Positions 50,396-62,691 of a stretch of DNA of 64,000 nucleotides are shown one piece after another (positions within the stretch are counted from its first letter, which is position 1; each line of letters starts with the position of its first letter). The translations under genes and the position numbers were made by a program. The notes under the pieces were generated by a model. That model was given only the letters and a program-made list of their open reading frames with translations. It ran no database searches and was not told the origin of the DNA. Source of the stretch: Herbaspirillum sp. (GTDB lineage Bacteria; Pseudomonadota; Gammaproteobacteria; Burkholderiales; Burkholderiaceae_D); NCBI RefSeq assembly GCF_017744395.1, contig NZ_JAGIBI010000006.1, positions 248,001-312,000 of the forward strand, in the 5' to 3' direction.

Positions 50396-50989
50396 TTACT
50401 TGCCGAAATCGACGGTGGGCGCGGTCGAGATCGCCTTTTCGTTTTCCACGGTGAAGGACGGCTTGACCTGGTAGCCGAACACCTTGGCGGTAATGTTGCT
50501 GGGGAAGCTGCGCGCCAGGATGTTGTATTCCTGGACCGCGGCGATGTAGCGCTGGCGCGCCACGGTGATACGGTTCTCGGTGCCTTCCAGTTGCGACTGC
50601 AGGTCGCGGAAGCTGGTGTCGGCCTTCAGTTGCGGATAGTTCTCCGATACCGCCATCAGGCGCGACAGCGCCGACGACAACTGGCCCTGCACCTGCTGGA
50701 ACTTGGCGAAGGCTTCCGGATTGTTCAGCACCTCCGGCGTGATCTGGAAGCTGGTGGCGGCGGCGCGCGCCTTGGTCACGGCTTCCAGCGTGTCTTTCTC
50801 GTGCGCGGCATAGCCCTTGACGGTGTTGACCAGGTTGGGGATCAGGTCGGCGCGGCGCTGGTACTGGTTGACCACTTCGCCCCAGGCGGCCTTGGTGGCT
50901 TCGTCCTTGGCCTGGAAGTCGTTATAGCCGCAACCCGACAGGGAAAGGGCCAGGAAGGCGGCGGCCAGCCATGCGAAGCATTTTTTCAT
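50396..50989 (-). CDS. LemA family protein
   Basis: Lipobox LSGCGYND; YQRRADLIPNLVNTVKGYAAHEKDTLEAVTKARA. Confidence 0.93.
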   Translation of the reverse strand: MKKCFAWLAAAFLALSLSGCGYNDFQAKDEATKAAWGEVVNQYQRRADLIPNLVNTVKGYAAHEKDTLEAVTKARAAATSFQITPEVLNNPEAFAKFQQVQGQLSSALSRLMAVSENYPQLKADTSFRDLQSQLEGTENRITVARQRYIAAVQEYNILARSFPSNITAKVFGYQVKPSFTVENEKAISTAPTVDFGK

Positions 50990-51157
50990 GTTGTGTTCCT
51001 CGTAAGAAAAATAAACCGTGTGAGACCGGTGCCGCCGGCTTGGAATTCCCTTCTTCGCGCCCGAAAAGCCCGCAAAAGACGGGTAAAAACGGGGGCGGGG
51101 CGGCGCCAGCGGTACAATAGCGCATCTTTGCATCTTAAAGCACTATAAGGCACTACC

Positions 51158-51976
51158 GTGACATTCATCGACAAGTTAAACGGCGCGTGGAAATCGCGTA
51201 ATTCCCTGCTGTGCGTGGGCCTGGACCCCGACGTCAAGAAGCTCCCCGAAGCGCTGCGCGGCAAGTCCGACGCCATCTACGAATTCTGCCGCGCCATTGT
51301 CGACGCCACCGCCGACGCCGCCTGCGCCTTCAAGCCGCAGATCGCCTATTTCGCGGCGCTGGGCGCGGAAGACCAGCTGGAACGAATCTGTTCCTACATC
51401 CGCCGCCATTATCCCGACATCCCGCTGGTGCTGGACGCCAAGCGCGGCGACATCGGCGCCACCGCCGAGCAATACGCGCGCGAAGCCTTCGAGCGCTACA
51501 ACGCCGACGTGGTCACCGTCAGCCCCTACATGGGCTGGGATTCGGTGGCGCCTTACCTGGAGTGGAAGGACCGCGGCGTGATCGTGCTGTGCCGCACGTC
51601 CAATGCGGGCGGTTCCGACCTGCAGTTCCTGGAAATCGACGGCAAGCCGCTGTACCAGCACGTGGCCCGCCTGGTGGCCGAGAAGTGGAATACCAACGGC
51701 CAGTGCGGCCTGGTGGTGGGCGCGACCTTCCCGCAGGAACTGGCGCAGGTGCGCGCCATCATCGGCGACATGCCGCTGCTGGTGCCGGGCGTGGGCGCCC
51801 AGGGCGGAGACGTCGAAGCCACAGTCAAGGCCGGCAGGACGGAGGCCGGCACCGGCATGATGATCAATTCCTCGCGCGCCATCCTGTACGCCAAGCAGGA
51901 AGCCGGAGAGGACTTCACCGCGGCGGCGCGCCGCGTGGCGCTGGAGACGCGCGACGCGATCAACAAGTACCGGTAA
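51158..51976 (+). CDS. pyrF: Orotidine-5'-phosphate decarboxylase
   Basis: [38 protein letters not shown]. Confidence 0.96.
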   Translation: MTFIDKLNGAWKSRNSLLCVGLDPDVKKLPEALRGKSDAIYEFCRAIVDATADAACAFKPQIAYFAALGAEDQLERICSYIRRHYPDIPLVLDAKRGDIGATAEQYAREAFERYNADVVTVSPYMGWDSVAPYLEWKDRGVIVLCRTSNAGGSDLQFLEIDGKPLYQHVARLVAEKWNTNGQCGLVVGATFPQELAQVRAIIGDMPLLVPGVGAQGGDVEATVKAGRTEAGTGMMINSSRAILYAKQEAGEDFTAAARRVALETRDAINKYR

Positions 51977-52002
51977 CAACGGGAAGCGACAAGCGAGTCG
52001 CA

Positions 52003-52047
52003 AACAAACAGGCCGCGCTGCGAATGCAAGCGCGGCCTGTTTGTTTT
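52003..52047. terminator. Bidirectional terminator between pyrF and pncC
   Basis: AAACAGGCCGCGCT-N9-AGCGCGGCCTGTTTGTTTT. Confidence 0.85.
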
Positions 52048-52059
52048 GGAAGAAGCGGT

Positions 52060-52542
52060 TCAGTCGGCCAGCAGCTTGAGCAAGCCCTTGAGCGAATGGA
52101 TGACGGTCTGTTCGCGCACCGCCTGGCGGTCGCCCTGGAACACCAGTCGTTCGGTATAGGTCTTGTCGCCCACGCGCCAGCCGAAGCAGACGGTGCCGAC
52201 CGGCTTGCCGGGCACCGCGCCGCCGGGGCCGGCGATGCCGGTGGTGGAGACGGCCACGTCGGAGCTGCTGTTGGCGACCGCGCTTTCGGCCATGGCGCCG
52301 GCGATCTCTTCGCTGACCGCGCCGTGCAGCGCGATCATGGCTTCGGGAATGTCCAGCAGCTCATTCTTGGAAGCGTTGGAATAGGTCACGAAACCGCAGT
52401 CGAACCATTCGGAAGAGCCGGCGATTTCCGTGATGGCGTGCGCGACGCCGCCTCCCGTACACGATTCGGCAGTGGCTAACAGCAGGCCCTTGGCCTTCAG
52501 GGCCTGGCCTACGCGTGCGGCTAAGTCAATCGTGGTGTCCAT
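52060..52542 (-). CDS. pncC: Nicotinamide-nucleotide amidohydrolase (CinA C-terminal domain type)
   Basis: LLATAESCTGGGVAHAITEIAGSSEWFDCGFVTYSNASKNELL, TGIAGPGGAVPGKPVGTVCFGW. Confidence 0.93.
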   Translation of the reverse strand: MDTTIDLAARVGQALKAKGLLLATAESCTGGGVAHAITEIAGSSEWFDCGFVTYSNASKNELLDIPEAMIALHGAVSEEIAGAMAESAVANSSSDVAVSTTGIAGPGGAVPGKPVGTVCFGWRVGDKTYTERLVFQGDRQAVREQTVIHSLKGLLKLLAD

Positions 52543-52665
52543 GAGTGTCATCCTCGGCAATGCCGCAGCATCCTGGAAGCTGCTCAGTGAAAGCGGCTCG
52601 GGCTGCGGCCGGTTGATCGTGTGCGTGCAGGGACAGCATACTCCGTCTTCGGGAGTCTTGAACAG

Positions 52666-53220
52666 TCAAGCGTAAGTGCGCCAGAGCGCGAACGCCAGCA
52701 GCGTATAGAAGGCCGCCACGATGTCGTCCCACATCACGCCGAAGCCACCCTTGAAGCGGCGGTCGAACCAGGCGATCGGCGGCGGCTTGACCATGTCGAA
52801 GAAGCGGAACACGACGAACGCGGCCAGCTGGACCTTGAAGCTGGCCGGCGTGACCAGCACCAGCACCAGCCAGAAGGCGATGATCTCGTCCCACACCATG
52901 CTGCCGTCGTCGGGCGAATTGAGCGCACGCCCGGTACGGTGGCAGGCCCAGATGCCGATGACGAAACCGGCCACGATGATGGCCAGCCAGTTGGGGGCGG
53001 TAAACACATGCGGCCAGCGCGCGCTCAGCACGGCATAGGAGAGCCAGGCGAACAGCGTGCCGGCGGTGCCCGGCATGATGGGCGAGAGGCCGCTGCCGAA
53101 ACCCTGCGCGATCCAGTGCGCCGGATGGGCCAGCATGAACTGGGCGTTGGCGCGGGGCTTCTTCGGTACAGGCGTCGCCGCGGGAGCGGCTGCGGATGAG
53201 GAGGGAAGGTCTTGGTTCAT
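52666..53220 (-). CDS. pgpA: Phosphatidylglycerophosphatase A
   Basis: GFGSGLSPIMPGTAGTLFAWLSY, DDGSMVWDEIIAFWLVL, FRFFDMVKPPPIAWFDRRFKGGFGVMWDDIVA. Confidence 0.95.
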   Translation of the reverse strand: MNQDLPSSSAAAPAATPVPKKPRANAQFMLAHPAHWIAQGFGSGLSPIMPGTAGTLFAWLSYAVLSARWPHVFTAPNWLAIIVAGFVIGIWACHRTGRALNSPDDGSMVWDEIIAFWLVLVLVTPASFKVQLAAFVVFRFFDMVKPPPIAWFDRRFKGGFGVMWDDIVAAFYTLLAFALWRTYA

Positions 53221-54182
53221 GAACGGAAATGGTCGAAGGAGTCCAGCGCCAACTGCAGCGGTTCGCCGCCGGCATCGACGATGCGCAGGCCGGGGGCATG
53301 CTCCATCGTGCCGATGCGGGCGACTTCGACGCCGGCCGCATGCGCCGCCTTCAGCACGGCATCGCGCAGGCGCACCGGCGCGGTGAAGCAGAGCTCGTAG
53401 TCGTCGCCGCCGCACAGCGTGAAGCGGCGTCGTAATTCGAGGTCTCGGTGTTGCAGCGCGTTGCCCGGCGGCAGGGCGTCGGCGTCGAGCGTGGCGCCGA
53501 GCCTGGAGCGTTGCAGGATGTGGCCGAGATCGCCGGCCAGGCCGTCGGAAATGTCGATGGCGGCGTGGGCGATGCCGCGCAGCGCGATGCCCAGTTCCAC
53601 GCGCGGGGTGGGTTCGTGCATGCGCGGCGCCGCCAGCAGCAGCTCCTGTCCGGACAGCGCAATCTCGTTGCGGTAGCCGGCCAGCGCCAGGCGCGCATCG
53701 CCCAGCGAGCCGGATACCCAGATGTCGTCGCCGGCGCGCGCCGCATCGCGCCGCAGTGCCTGCTGCGCCGGCACTTCGCCGAACACGGTGATGCTGACGG
53801 TCAGCGGCCCCTTGGTGGTGTCGCCGCCGATCAGTTCGCAGCCGTGCAGGTCGGCCAGCGCCAGCATGCCGTCGGCGAACGGCGCCAGCCATTCGGGATC
53901 GGTCGCGGGCAGGGCCAGCGCCAGGGTGAAGGCGATCGGCTTGGCGCCCATCGCCGCCAGGTCGGACAGGTTGACCGCCAGGCACTTATGGCCCAGCGCC
54001 AGCGGATCGGCATCGGGAAAGAAGTGACGGCCGGACACCAGCATGTCGCTGGAGATGGCCAGTTGCATGCCCGGGGCCGGCATCATCAGCGCGCAATCGT
54101 CGCCGACACCGAGCGCCGTGCGGCTGTCGGGGGCAAGCGGGCGGCTGAAGTAGCGCGCGATCAGTTCGAATTCGGAGAGCAT
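53217..54182 (-). CDS. thiL: Thiamine-monophosphate kinase
   Basis: MLSEFELIARYFSRPL, GVGDDCALM, HKCLAVNLSDLAAMGAKPIAFTLALALP. Confidence 0.95.
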   Translation of the reverse strand: MLSEFELIARYFSRPLAPDSRTALGVGDDCALMMPAPGMQLAISSDMLVSGRHFFPDADPLALGHKCLAVNLSDLAAMGAKPIAFTLALALPATDPEWLAPFADGMLALADLHGCELIGGDTTKGPLTVSITVFGEVPAQQALRRDAARAGDDIWVSGSLGDARLALAGYRNEIALSGQELLLAAPRMHEPTPRVELGIALRGIAHAAIDISDGLAGDLGHILQRSRLGATLDADALPPGNALQHRDLELRRRFTLCGGDDYELCFTAPVRLRDAVLKAAHAAGVEVARIGTMEHAPGLRIVDAGGEPLQLALDSFDHFRS

Positions 54183-54604
54183 GGAGCGATTGTAACTAAT
54201 CTGTCATCGCTTCTGGAGGACAATATCCGCGGTTACTGTTGCCGCGCCGTTACGTGCAATAAATGCAAGGGCGGGATGCTGCATTGCAGCGAATGCGCGG
54301 AAAGCGCAGGTTGTCCGTTTTCGGGGAAGTTTCGCCGCAGCGGCGACAAACGATGGCAAACGGCGGCACAACGAGTAAGGCGGCAAGCGCACCCGCATGC
54401 AGCCTGCAGCGGGCGCAAGGGCCTGGCCGCCGATGCCGCCGGCTTGCCCGGAGGCGTGCGCCGGCGCCGTTTCCGGCCCGTGCTGGCGAGCAAGGATTCG
54501 CCATTGGATGCTGTGCGCAACATGTGCCGATCACACCGCTAACAGTCGTCAATTGCACCGTGAAAGGGGATGTTCGCGGACATCAAGCGCCATTGGCGAA
54601 ACGC

Positions 54605-54633
54605 CGCAAAGCCTGTTCCGGACTGGCTTTGCG
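54605..54633. repeat. Inverted repeat CGCAAAGCC-N11-GGCTTTGCG upstream of maeB
   Basis: 9-bp perfect arms read directly. Confidence 0.5.
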
Positions 54634-54724
54634 CGGGGCAGCATAAAATCGGCGGCCTATGATTAGGGGCCGACCTCTGCTAGAATCGACGGTCTTCGCA
54701 AGTCAACATAGAGAATACAGAGTT

Positions 54725-57037
54725 ATGGATTCGATGATCAGTAAGAAAGAAGAAGTGCGTCAGCAACTTCGTCAGGCAGCGCTGGATTACCACGAGTTTC
54801 CCACCCCGGGCAAGATCAGCGTCACTCCCACCAAGCTGCTGACCAACCAGCGTGATCTCTCCCTGGCGTATTCTCCCGGCGTGGCCGCGGCTTGCGAAGA
54901 AATCGTTTCCGATCCGCTCAACGCATTCAAGTACACCGCCCGCGGCAACCTGGTGGCCGTGATCACCAACGGCACCGCCGTGCTGGGCCTGGGCAATATC
55001 GGCGCGCTGGCTTCCAAGCCCGTGATGGAAGGCAAGGGCGTGCTGTTCAAGAAGTTCGCCGGCATCGACGTGTTCGACATCGAAATCAACGAAACCGACC
55101 CGGACAAGCTGATCGACGTCATCGCGGCGCTGGAGCCGACCTTCGGCGGCATCAACCTGGAAGACATCAAGGCGCCCGAGTGCTTCTACATCGAGCGCAA
55201 GCTGCGCGAGAAGATGAAGATCCCGGTCTTCCACGATGACCAGCACGGCACCGCCATCATCGTCGGCGCGGCGATCCTGAACGGCCTGAAGGTGGTCGGC
55301 AAGGACATCAAGGAAGTCAAGCTGGTGGTCTCCGGCGCCGGCGCGGCCGCGCTGGCCTGCCTGGACCTGATCGTCGACCTCGGCTTCCCGATCGAAAACA
55401 TCTACGTCACCGACCTGGCCGGCGTGGTCTACAAGGGCCGCACCGAACTAATGGATCCGGACAAGGAGCGTTTCGCCCGCGAAACCGATGCCCGTACCCT
55501 GGCCGAAGTGATCCCCAATGCCGACATTTTCCTGGGCCTGTCCGCCGCCGGCGTGCTCAAGCAGGAGATGGTCAAGCAGATGGCGCCGCGCCCGCTGGTG
55601 CTGGCGCTGGCCAACCCGACCCCGGAAATCCTGCCGGAAGACGTCAAGGCCGTGCGCGACGATGCCATCATCGCCACCGGCCGTTCGGACTATCCGAACC
55701 AGGTCAACAACGTGCTGTGCTTCCCGTACATCTTCCGCGGCGCGCTGGATTCGGGCGCGACCACCATTACCCGCGAGATGGAAATCGCCACCGTGCACGC
55801 CATCGCCGAACTGGCGCAGGCCGAGCAGTCCGACATCGTGGCCGCCACCTACGGCGTGGCCAACCTGTCGTTCGGCCCGGAATACATCATTCCCAAGCCG
55901 TTCGACCCGCGCCTGATGATCAAGATCGCGCCGGCCGTCGCGCGCGCCGCCGAAACCTCCGGCGTGGCCGCCCGTCCGATCAAGGACATGGCCGCCTACG
56001 CCGAGAAGCTGGAGCAGTTCGTCTACCACAGCGGCACCTTCATGCGCCCGATCTTCCAGGTCGCCAAGAAGGCCGCCGAAGCCAAGAAGCGCATCGTCTA
56101 CGCCGAGGGCGAAGAAGAGCGCGTGCTGCGCGCGGTGCAGGTGGTGGTCGATGAAAACCTGGCCAAGCCGATCCTGGTGGGCCGTCCGGAAGTGCTGGAA
56201 CAGCGCATCCAGAAATTCGGGCTGCGCCTGCGTCCGGGCGTCGACTTCGAAGTCATCAATCCGAACTTCGACAACCGCTACCGCGACTACTGGCAGACCT
56301 TCCTGGAGATGTCGCGCCGCAAGGGCGTCACCGAGCAGTACGCCAAGCTGGAAATGCGCCGCCGCCACACCCTGATCGGCTCCATGGCGATCCACAAGGG
56401 CGACGCCGACGGCATGATCTGTGGCACCTACGGCACCACCCAGCTGCACCTGCACTATGTCGACCAGGTGCTGGGCAAGCGCCCGGGCGTGAACGTCTAT
56501 GCGGCCATGAACGCGGTGATCCTGCCGAACCGCCAGCTGGTGCTGGTCGACACGCACGTCAACGAGAACCCGAATGCGCAGGAACTGGCCGAGATCACCA
56601 TCCTGGCCGCCGAGGAAATGCGCCGTTTCGGCCTGCATCCGCGCGCCGCGTTGCTGTCGCATTCGAACTTCGGTTCCAGCAACAGCGAATCGGCCCGCAA
56701 GATGCGCGAAGCGCTGGCCATCATCCGCGAAGTGGCGCCGGACCTGGAAGTGGACGGCGAAATGCACGGCGACACCGCGCTCGACAGCAAGCTGTTGAAC
56801 GCCGTGATCCCGGACTCGCCGCTCAAGGGCGACGCCAACCTGCTGGTCATGCCCAACATCGACGCGGCCAACATCGCCTACAACCTGCTCAAAACCGCAT
56901 CGGGCAACGGCGTGGCGATCGGCCCAATCCTGCTGGGTTGCGCCAAGCCGGTCCATATCCTGACGCCGTCGGCGACGGTGCGCCGCATCATCAACATGAC
57001 GGCGCTGTGCGTGATGGACGCGTTGTCGGAGCGTTGA
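54725..57037 (+). CDS. maeB: NADP-dependent malic enzyme with C-terminal phosphotransacetylase-like domain
   Basis: [65 protein letters not shown]-like second half. Confidence 0.95.
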   Translation: MDSMISKKEEVRQQLRQAALDYHEFPTPGKISVTPTKLLTNQRDLSLAYSPGVAAACEEIVSDPLNAFKYTARGNLVAVITNGTAVLGLGNIGALASKPVMEGKGVLFKKFAGIDVFDIEINETDPDKLIDVIAALEPTFGGINLEDIKAPECFYIERKLREKMKIPVFHDDQHGTAIIVGAAILNGLKVVGKDIKEVKLVVSGAGAAALACLDLIVDLGFPIENIYVTDLAGVVYKGRTELMDPDKERFARETDARTLAEVIPNADIFLGLSAAGVLKQEMVKQMAPRPLVLALANPTPEILPEDVKAVRDDAIIATGRSDYPNQVNNVLCFPYIFRGALDSGATTITREMEIATVHAIAELAQAEQSDIVAATYGVANLSFGPEYIIPKPFDPRLMIKIAPAVARAAETSGVAARPIKDMAAYAEKLEQFVYHSGTFMRPIFQVAKKAAEAKKRIVYAEGEEERVLRAVQVVVDENLAKPILVGRPEVLEQRIQKFGLRLRPGVDFEVINPNFDNRYRDYWQTFLEMSRRKGVTEQYAKLEMRRRHTLIGSMAIHKGDADGMICGTYGTTQLHLHYVDQVLGKRPGVNVYAAMNAVILPNRQLVLVDTHVNENPNAQELAEITILAAEEMRRFGLHPRAALLSHSNFGSSNSESARKMREALAIIREVAPDLEVDGEMHGDTALDSKLLNAVIPDSPLKGDANLLVMPNIDAANIAYNLLKTASGNGVAIGPILLGCAKPVHILTPSATVRRIINMTALCVMDALSER

Positions 57038-57072
57038 TCGGGCTGCCGTAAAGGCAGACGCAGCAGTATCGG

Positions 57073-57117
57073 AAAGCGGCGCATATCGGAAGATATGCGC
57101 CGCTTTTCTTTTTTTCC
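57073..57117 (+). terminator. Rho-independent terminator after maeB
   Basis: AAAGCGGCGCATATC-N-GATATGCGCCGCTTTTCTTTTTTTCC. Confidence 0.88.
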
Positions 57118-57177
57118 TGATTTTCCCTGGTTCTCTTCCACCGGTGTCTTCACAATATGTCTGGATGGAATCCCGCA

Positions 57178-57196
57178 AAAGCCGCATTGCGGCTTT
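57178..57196. promoter_or_regulatory. Palindrome AAAGCCGCA-T-TGCGGCTTT (candidate upstream activating sequence)
   Basis: 9-bp perfect arms, about 100 bp upstream of a sigma-54-like promoter. Confidence 0.5.
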
Positions 57197-57295
57197 CCGG
57201 ACATCCGCATGATTGCTGTGCTGCACAAGAAACCCGGTTGAGAAAAAACATTTAAAAACAGTGGCTTAGAAATTTATTCAAATCGCCACTCCATC

Positions 57296-57311
57296 TGGCA
57301 CGAAGCCTGCA
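57296..57311 (+). promoter_or_regulatory. Predicted sigma-54 promoter TGGCACG-AAGC-CTGCA
   Basis: One mismatch to TGGCACG-N4-TTGCA; GG and GC separated by exactly 10 nt. Confidence 0.65.
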
Positions 57312-57469
57312 ATGATTGCCGCATCGACAAAGCAGGCGGAGACAGGCTGGATGCGGCTACATGCACCGGCGTCGCGTCTTCTCCTATTTCACCGCCCCCG
57401 GCATGCACGTGGGCAAAACACAAGCCGCCGGACCGGACAGGAACGGGGCGGCGACAACAGGAGATCTCC

Positions 57470-58822
57470 ATGAGCGGCAACCATCAATTGAGCCCGGCGG
57501 AATACCGCAAGCGCATCTTCGCCATCCTCGGCGCTTCGTCCGGCAATCTGGTCGAGTGGTTCGACTTCTACGTCTATTCCTTCTGTGCGATCTATTTCGC
57601 GCCGGCCTTCTTCCCCAAGGGCGACCCGACCACCCAGCTCCTGAACACCGCCGGCGTATTCGCCGCCGGCTTCCTGATGCGCCCGATCGGCGGCTGGCTG
57701 TTCGGCCGCATCGCCGACAAGCACGGCCGCAAGACCTCGATGCTGATTTCCGTGCTGATGATGTGCGGCGGCTCGCTGGCCGTGGCGCTGATGCCGACCT
57801 ATGCCGCCATCGGCGCCTGGGCGCCGGCGCTGCTGCTGGTGGCGCGCCTGTTCCAGGGCCTGTCGGTGGGCGGCGAGTATGGCACCTCGGCTACCTACAT
57901 GAGCGAAGTGGCGCCCAACGGCCGCCGCGGCTTCCTGGCGTCCTTCCAGTATGTGACGCTGATCGGCGGCCAGTTGCTGGCGGTGCTAGTGCTGTTCGGC
58001 ATGCAATTGTGGCTGACCAAGCAGGAACTGATGGACTGGGGCTGGCGCGTGCCGTTCGTGCTGGGCGCCCTGGGTGCGCTGGTGGCGATGTACCTGCGCA
58101 GTTCGCTGGCCGAGACCGCTTCCTCGGACGTGCGCAAGAAGAAGGATGCCGGCACCCTCAAGGGCCTGCTGCAGCACAAGCGCGCCTTCCTCAACGTGGT
58201 CGGCTTCACTGCCGGCGGCTCGCTGATGTTCTATACCTTCACCACCTACATGCAGAAGTACCTGGTCAACACGGCCGGCATGGATCCCAAGCTGGCCAAC
58301 GGCGTGATGACCGGCGCGTTGTTCGTCTACATGATCCTGCAGCCGCTCTTCGGCGCCATCTCCGACAAGATCGGCCGCCGCAATTCGATGCTGTGCTTCT
58401 CCATCCTCGGCATGCTGTGCACCTTCCCCATCCTGCACCTGCTCAAGGATGTCAGCAGCCCCTATGTCGCTTTCGTCCTGGCCATCCTGGCGCTGACCAT
58501 CGTCAGCTTCTACACCTCCATCAGCGGCCTGATCAAGGCCGAGATGTTCCCGGCCGAAGTGCGCGCGCTGGGCGTGGGCCTGTCGTACGCGGTGGGCAAC
58601 GCCATCTTCGGCGGTTCGGCTGAATTCGTCGCGCTGTCGCTGAAGTCGGCCGGCATGGAATCGGCCTTCTACTGGTATGTGAGCGCGCTGTGCCTGGTGG
58701 CGCTGATCGTGACGCTGCGCATGCCCGACCCGCAGCGCGACGGCCACCTGCATGACGACGTCCTGGTAGGCGGCGAAGCGGGTGCCGAAGCGGACGCTGG
58801 CGGGGGACGCAAGCCGGCCTGA
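57470..58822 (+). CDS. MFS transporter, metabolite:H+ symporter (KgtP/ShiA-like MHS) family
   Basis: [67 protein letters not shown]. Confidence 0.94.
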   Translation: MSGNHQLSPAEYRKRIFAILGASSGNLVEWFDFYVYSFCAIYFAPAFFPKGDPTTQLLNTAGVFAAGFLMRPIGGWLFGRIADKHGRKTSMLISVLMMCGGSLAVALMPTYAAIGAWAPALLLVARLFQGLSVGGEYGTSATYMSEVAPNGRRGFLASFQYVTLIGGQLLAVLVLFGMQLWLTKQELMDWGWRVPFVLGALGALVAMYLRSSLAETASSDVRKKKDAGTLKGLLQHKRAFLNVVGFTAGGSLMFYTFTTYMQKYLVNTAGMDPKLANGVMTGALFVYMILQPLFGAISDKIGRRNSMLCFSILGMLCTFPILHLLKDVSSPYVAFVLAILALTIVSFYTSISGLIKAEMFPAEVRALGVGLSYAVGNAIFGGSAEFVALSLKSAGMESAFYWYVSALCLVALIVTLRMPDPQRDGHLHDDVLVGGEAGAEADAGGGRKPA

Positions 58823-58977
58823 CCCGATGCGCCGGCGGATCGGGCCGGCTTCATCCGCGTTATCATTACGGCTGGTCATGGCCGGACACGGCGCCTGCAA
58901 GGGCGCCGTGTCGCATCTGGCGCCCGCGCAGCGCGGGCATTTAATTTATCCATCCCTTTCACTATCGGCCTGCGCAC

Positions 58978-60777
58978 ATGAGAGCCAGAAGAAACCTGCT
59001 GCTGTTCCTGGCCTTCATGGCGGCGACGATGGCGGTGTGCGGCGCCACCTACCAGCTCAGCCTGCGCAAGGCCGGCGCCGACCAGAAAAGCCTGGGCTCG
59101 GCGCAACTGCAGATCGTGGCGATGGACCTGGAGTCCATCCTGCAGAAGTTCGAGGCATTGCCGTTCGCGCTCGGCTTCCAGGCCGATGTGCGCCAGGTGT
59201 TGCAGCATCCCGGGGATGCCGCCGCGGTCGACCGGCTCAACCGCGCCTTCAAGATCATCCAGCGCCAGTCGCGCGCCGTGCATATCTTCATGCTCAATGC
59301 GGCAGGCATGACGCTGGCTTCCAGCAACTGGGACGAGGAATTCAGCTTCGTCGGTCGCGACTTCGGCTTCCGCCCGTATTTCCGCGAGGCGGTGCAGGGC
59401 CGGGCGGGGCGCTTCTACGGCATCGGCAACATCTCCAGCGAACCGGGCTATTTCATCGCCCAGCCGATCTACCGCAGCCAGGAGCCGGCCGCCGGCGAGC
59501 AGCCCATCGGCGTGATGGTGGTCAAGGTCGACCTGGCCGAATTCGAACATACCTGGAGCAGCAGCGACGACCCGATCGCCCTGACCGACGCCAGCGGCGT
59601 GGTGTTCCTCAGCAACCGACCGGAATGGAAGTACCACAGCCTGAAACCGCTGAGCGCGCCGATGCAGCGCGAACTGGAAGGCACGCACCAGTACGCCGAC
59701 CTGCCCATCGCGCCGGTGACCGCCTTGCCCAAGGCCTTGCAGCGCGGTTTCGGCGAGCATGTGTCGCGGCCCGTCTCCAAGCTGGGCTGGGAGCTGATGC
59801 TGTACCCGTCGCGGGCGCGCATGGTGCGTTCGGCCACGCTGTCGACATTGGCCGCCGCCTTGTTCATGGTGGCGCTGGCGATCTCGCTGTTGGCCTGGTA
59901 CCAGCACCGGCGCCGCGTGCAGGAGCGACTGGAGTCGCGCGACGCCCTGCGCCGCGCGGCCGAGGAGCTGGATGCGCGCATCGCCCAGCGCACCCGAGAG
60001 CTGACCGCGGCCAACCAGGCCATCGAAGCCAAGTACGAGAAGCTGCAGCAGACCGAAACGCTGTTGCGCACCACCCAGAATGAGCTGGTGCAGGCTGGTA
60101 AGCTGGCCATGCTGGGGCAGATGGCGGCCGGCGTGACGCACGAGCTGAACCAGCCGCTGGCGGCCATCCGCGCCTTCGCCGACAACTCGGTGAAGTTCCT
60201 GGCGCGCGGCCAGACCGCGCAGGCGACGGAGAACCTGGAGCACATCAGCAGCGCCAGCGCCAACATGGGCAAGATCATCGCCCAGTTGAAAGGCTTCGCC
60301 CGCAAGAGCGGCGAGCTGGTGGCGACGGTCGATTTGCGCCAGGCGATCGAGGCGGCGGTGCTGCTCCTGGGCAGCGAATTCCAGAACCACGGCGTGGGCA
60401 TCGCCATCGATATCCGCCACCCGGCCAGCATCACCGGCGACGCGGTGCGCACCGAGCAGGTGCTGGTCAACTTGTTGCGCAATGCGCTGGATGCGGTTGA
60501 GGACGCGCCCAGCAAGCAGGTCTGTGTGAGCCTGGAAACCGAAGGCGGGCAGGCCGTGGTGCGTATCCGCGACTCGGGCGCCGGCATTCCCGATGAAGTG
60601 GCGCCGCACCTGTTCGAACCTTTCTTCACCACCAAGTCGTCCAGCAAGGGGCTGGGCCTGGGGCTGGCGATCTCCTCTTCCATCGTGCAGGCGATGAACG
60701 GCCAGCTCACCGCGCATAACCATGCGCAGGGGGGCGCCGAATTCATCGTGCGCCTGCCGCTGCAACAGAACGGCTGA
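58978..60777 (+). CDS. dctB: C4-dicarboxylate sensor histidine kinase, DctB-like
   Basis: Large periplasmic sensor region between TMs, coiled coil, GQMAAGVTHELNQPLAAIRAFADNSVKFL, GLGLGLAISSSIV. Confidence 0.9.
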   Translation: MRARRNLLLFLAFMAATMAVCGATYQLSLRKAGADQKSLGSAQLQIVAMDLESILQKFEALPFALGFQADVRQVLQHPGDAAAVDRLNRAFKIIQRQSRAVHIFMLNAAGMTLASSNWDEEFSFVGRDFGFRPYFREAVQGRAGRFYGIGNISSEPGYFIAQPIYRSQEPAAGEQPIGVMVVKVDLAEFEHTWSSSDDPIALTDASGVVFLSNRPEWKYHSLKPLSAPMQRELEGTHQYADLPIAPVTALPKALQRGFGEHVSRPVSKLGWELMLYPSRARMVRSATLSTLAAALFMVALAISLLAWYQHRRRVQERLESRDALRRAAEELDARIAQRTRELTAANQAIEAKYEKLQQTETLLRTTQNELVQAGKLAMLGQMAAGVTHELNQPLAAIRAFADNSVKFLARGQTAQATENLEHISSASANMGKIIAQLKGFARKSGELVATVDLRQAIEAAVLLLGSEFQNHGVGIAIDIRHPASITGDAVRTEQVLVNLLRNALDAVEDAPSKQVCVSLETEGGQAVVRIRDSGAGIPDEVAPHLFEPFFTTKSSSKGLGLGLAISSSIVQAMNGQLTAHNHAQGGAEFIVRLPLQQNG

Positions 60778-60781
60778 CACC

Positions 60782-62122
<1,341 letters not shown>

Positions 62123-62132
62123 GCCGACCTCA

Positions 62133-62567
62133 TCACCCCGGCAGTCGTCGTCTGACGGGTTGCGATTTGATGATAGCCGTGCTGGTTTCGGCCTTGTCCA
62201 CGATGCGCTCCAGGATGAAATCCAGGTGCTCGATCGAACGCAGGTGCAGGCGGGCGATGAAGCAGTCATCCCCTGTCACCTTGTCGCACTCCGATATCTC
62301 GGGAATCGCTTCGAGCAACTTCTGAACGGCATGCAGCTTTCCCGGCAAGGGTTTGATGCGGACGATCGCTTGCAAGGAGTAGCCCAGGGCGCGCGGATCG
62401 ACATCGATAGTAAATGCGCGGATCACGCCCCGTTCTTCCAGCCGCCGCAGCCGTTCGGCGGCGCCGGGCGCGGAAAGGCCGATATGCTCCGCCAGGGCTT
62501 TGGTGGACATCCGCGCATCGGCTTGCAGCAAATTGATGATCTTGCGATCGATATCATCCATCGTCAT
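62133..62567 (-). CDS. Lrp/AsnC family transcriptional regulator
   Basis: MDDIDRKIINLLQADARMSTKALAEHIGLSAPGAAERLRRLEERGVIRAFTIDVDP. Confidence 0.94.
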   Translation of the reverse strand: MTMDDIDRKIINLLQADARMSTKALAEHIGLSAPGAAERLRRLEERGVIRAFTIDVDPRALGYSLQAIVRIKPLPGKLHAVQKLLEAIPEISECDKVTGDDCFIARLHLRSIEHLDFILERIVDKAETSTAIIKSQPVRRRLPG

Positions 62568-62691
62568 AAAGTATTTCTCCTTTTTTCCTTAATGAAAGAA
62601 GGAATTCCCGGAACTCTGCTTGGTTTTTCGTATGTGGGTAATGCATACGGCGGATTAAAGTATAGCCTTGCTTAACTACGGGAATGGGGCG

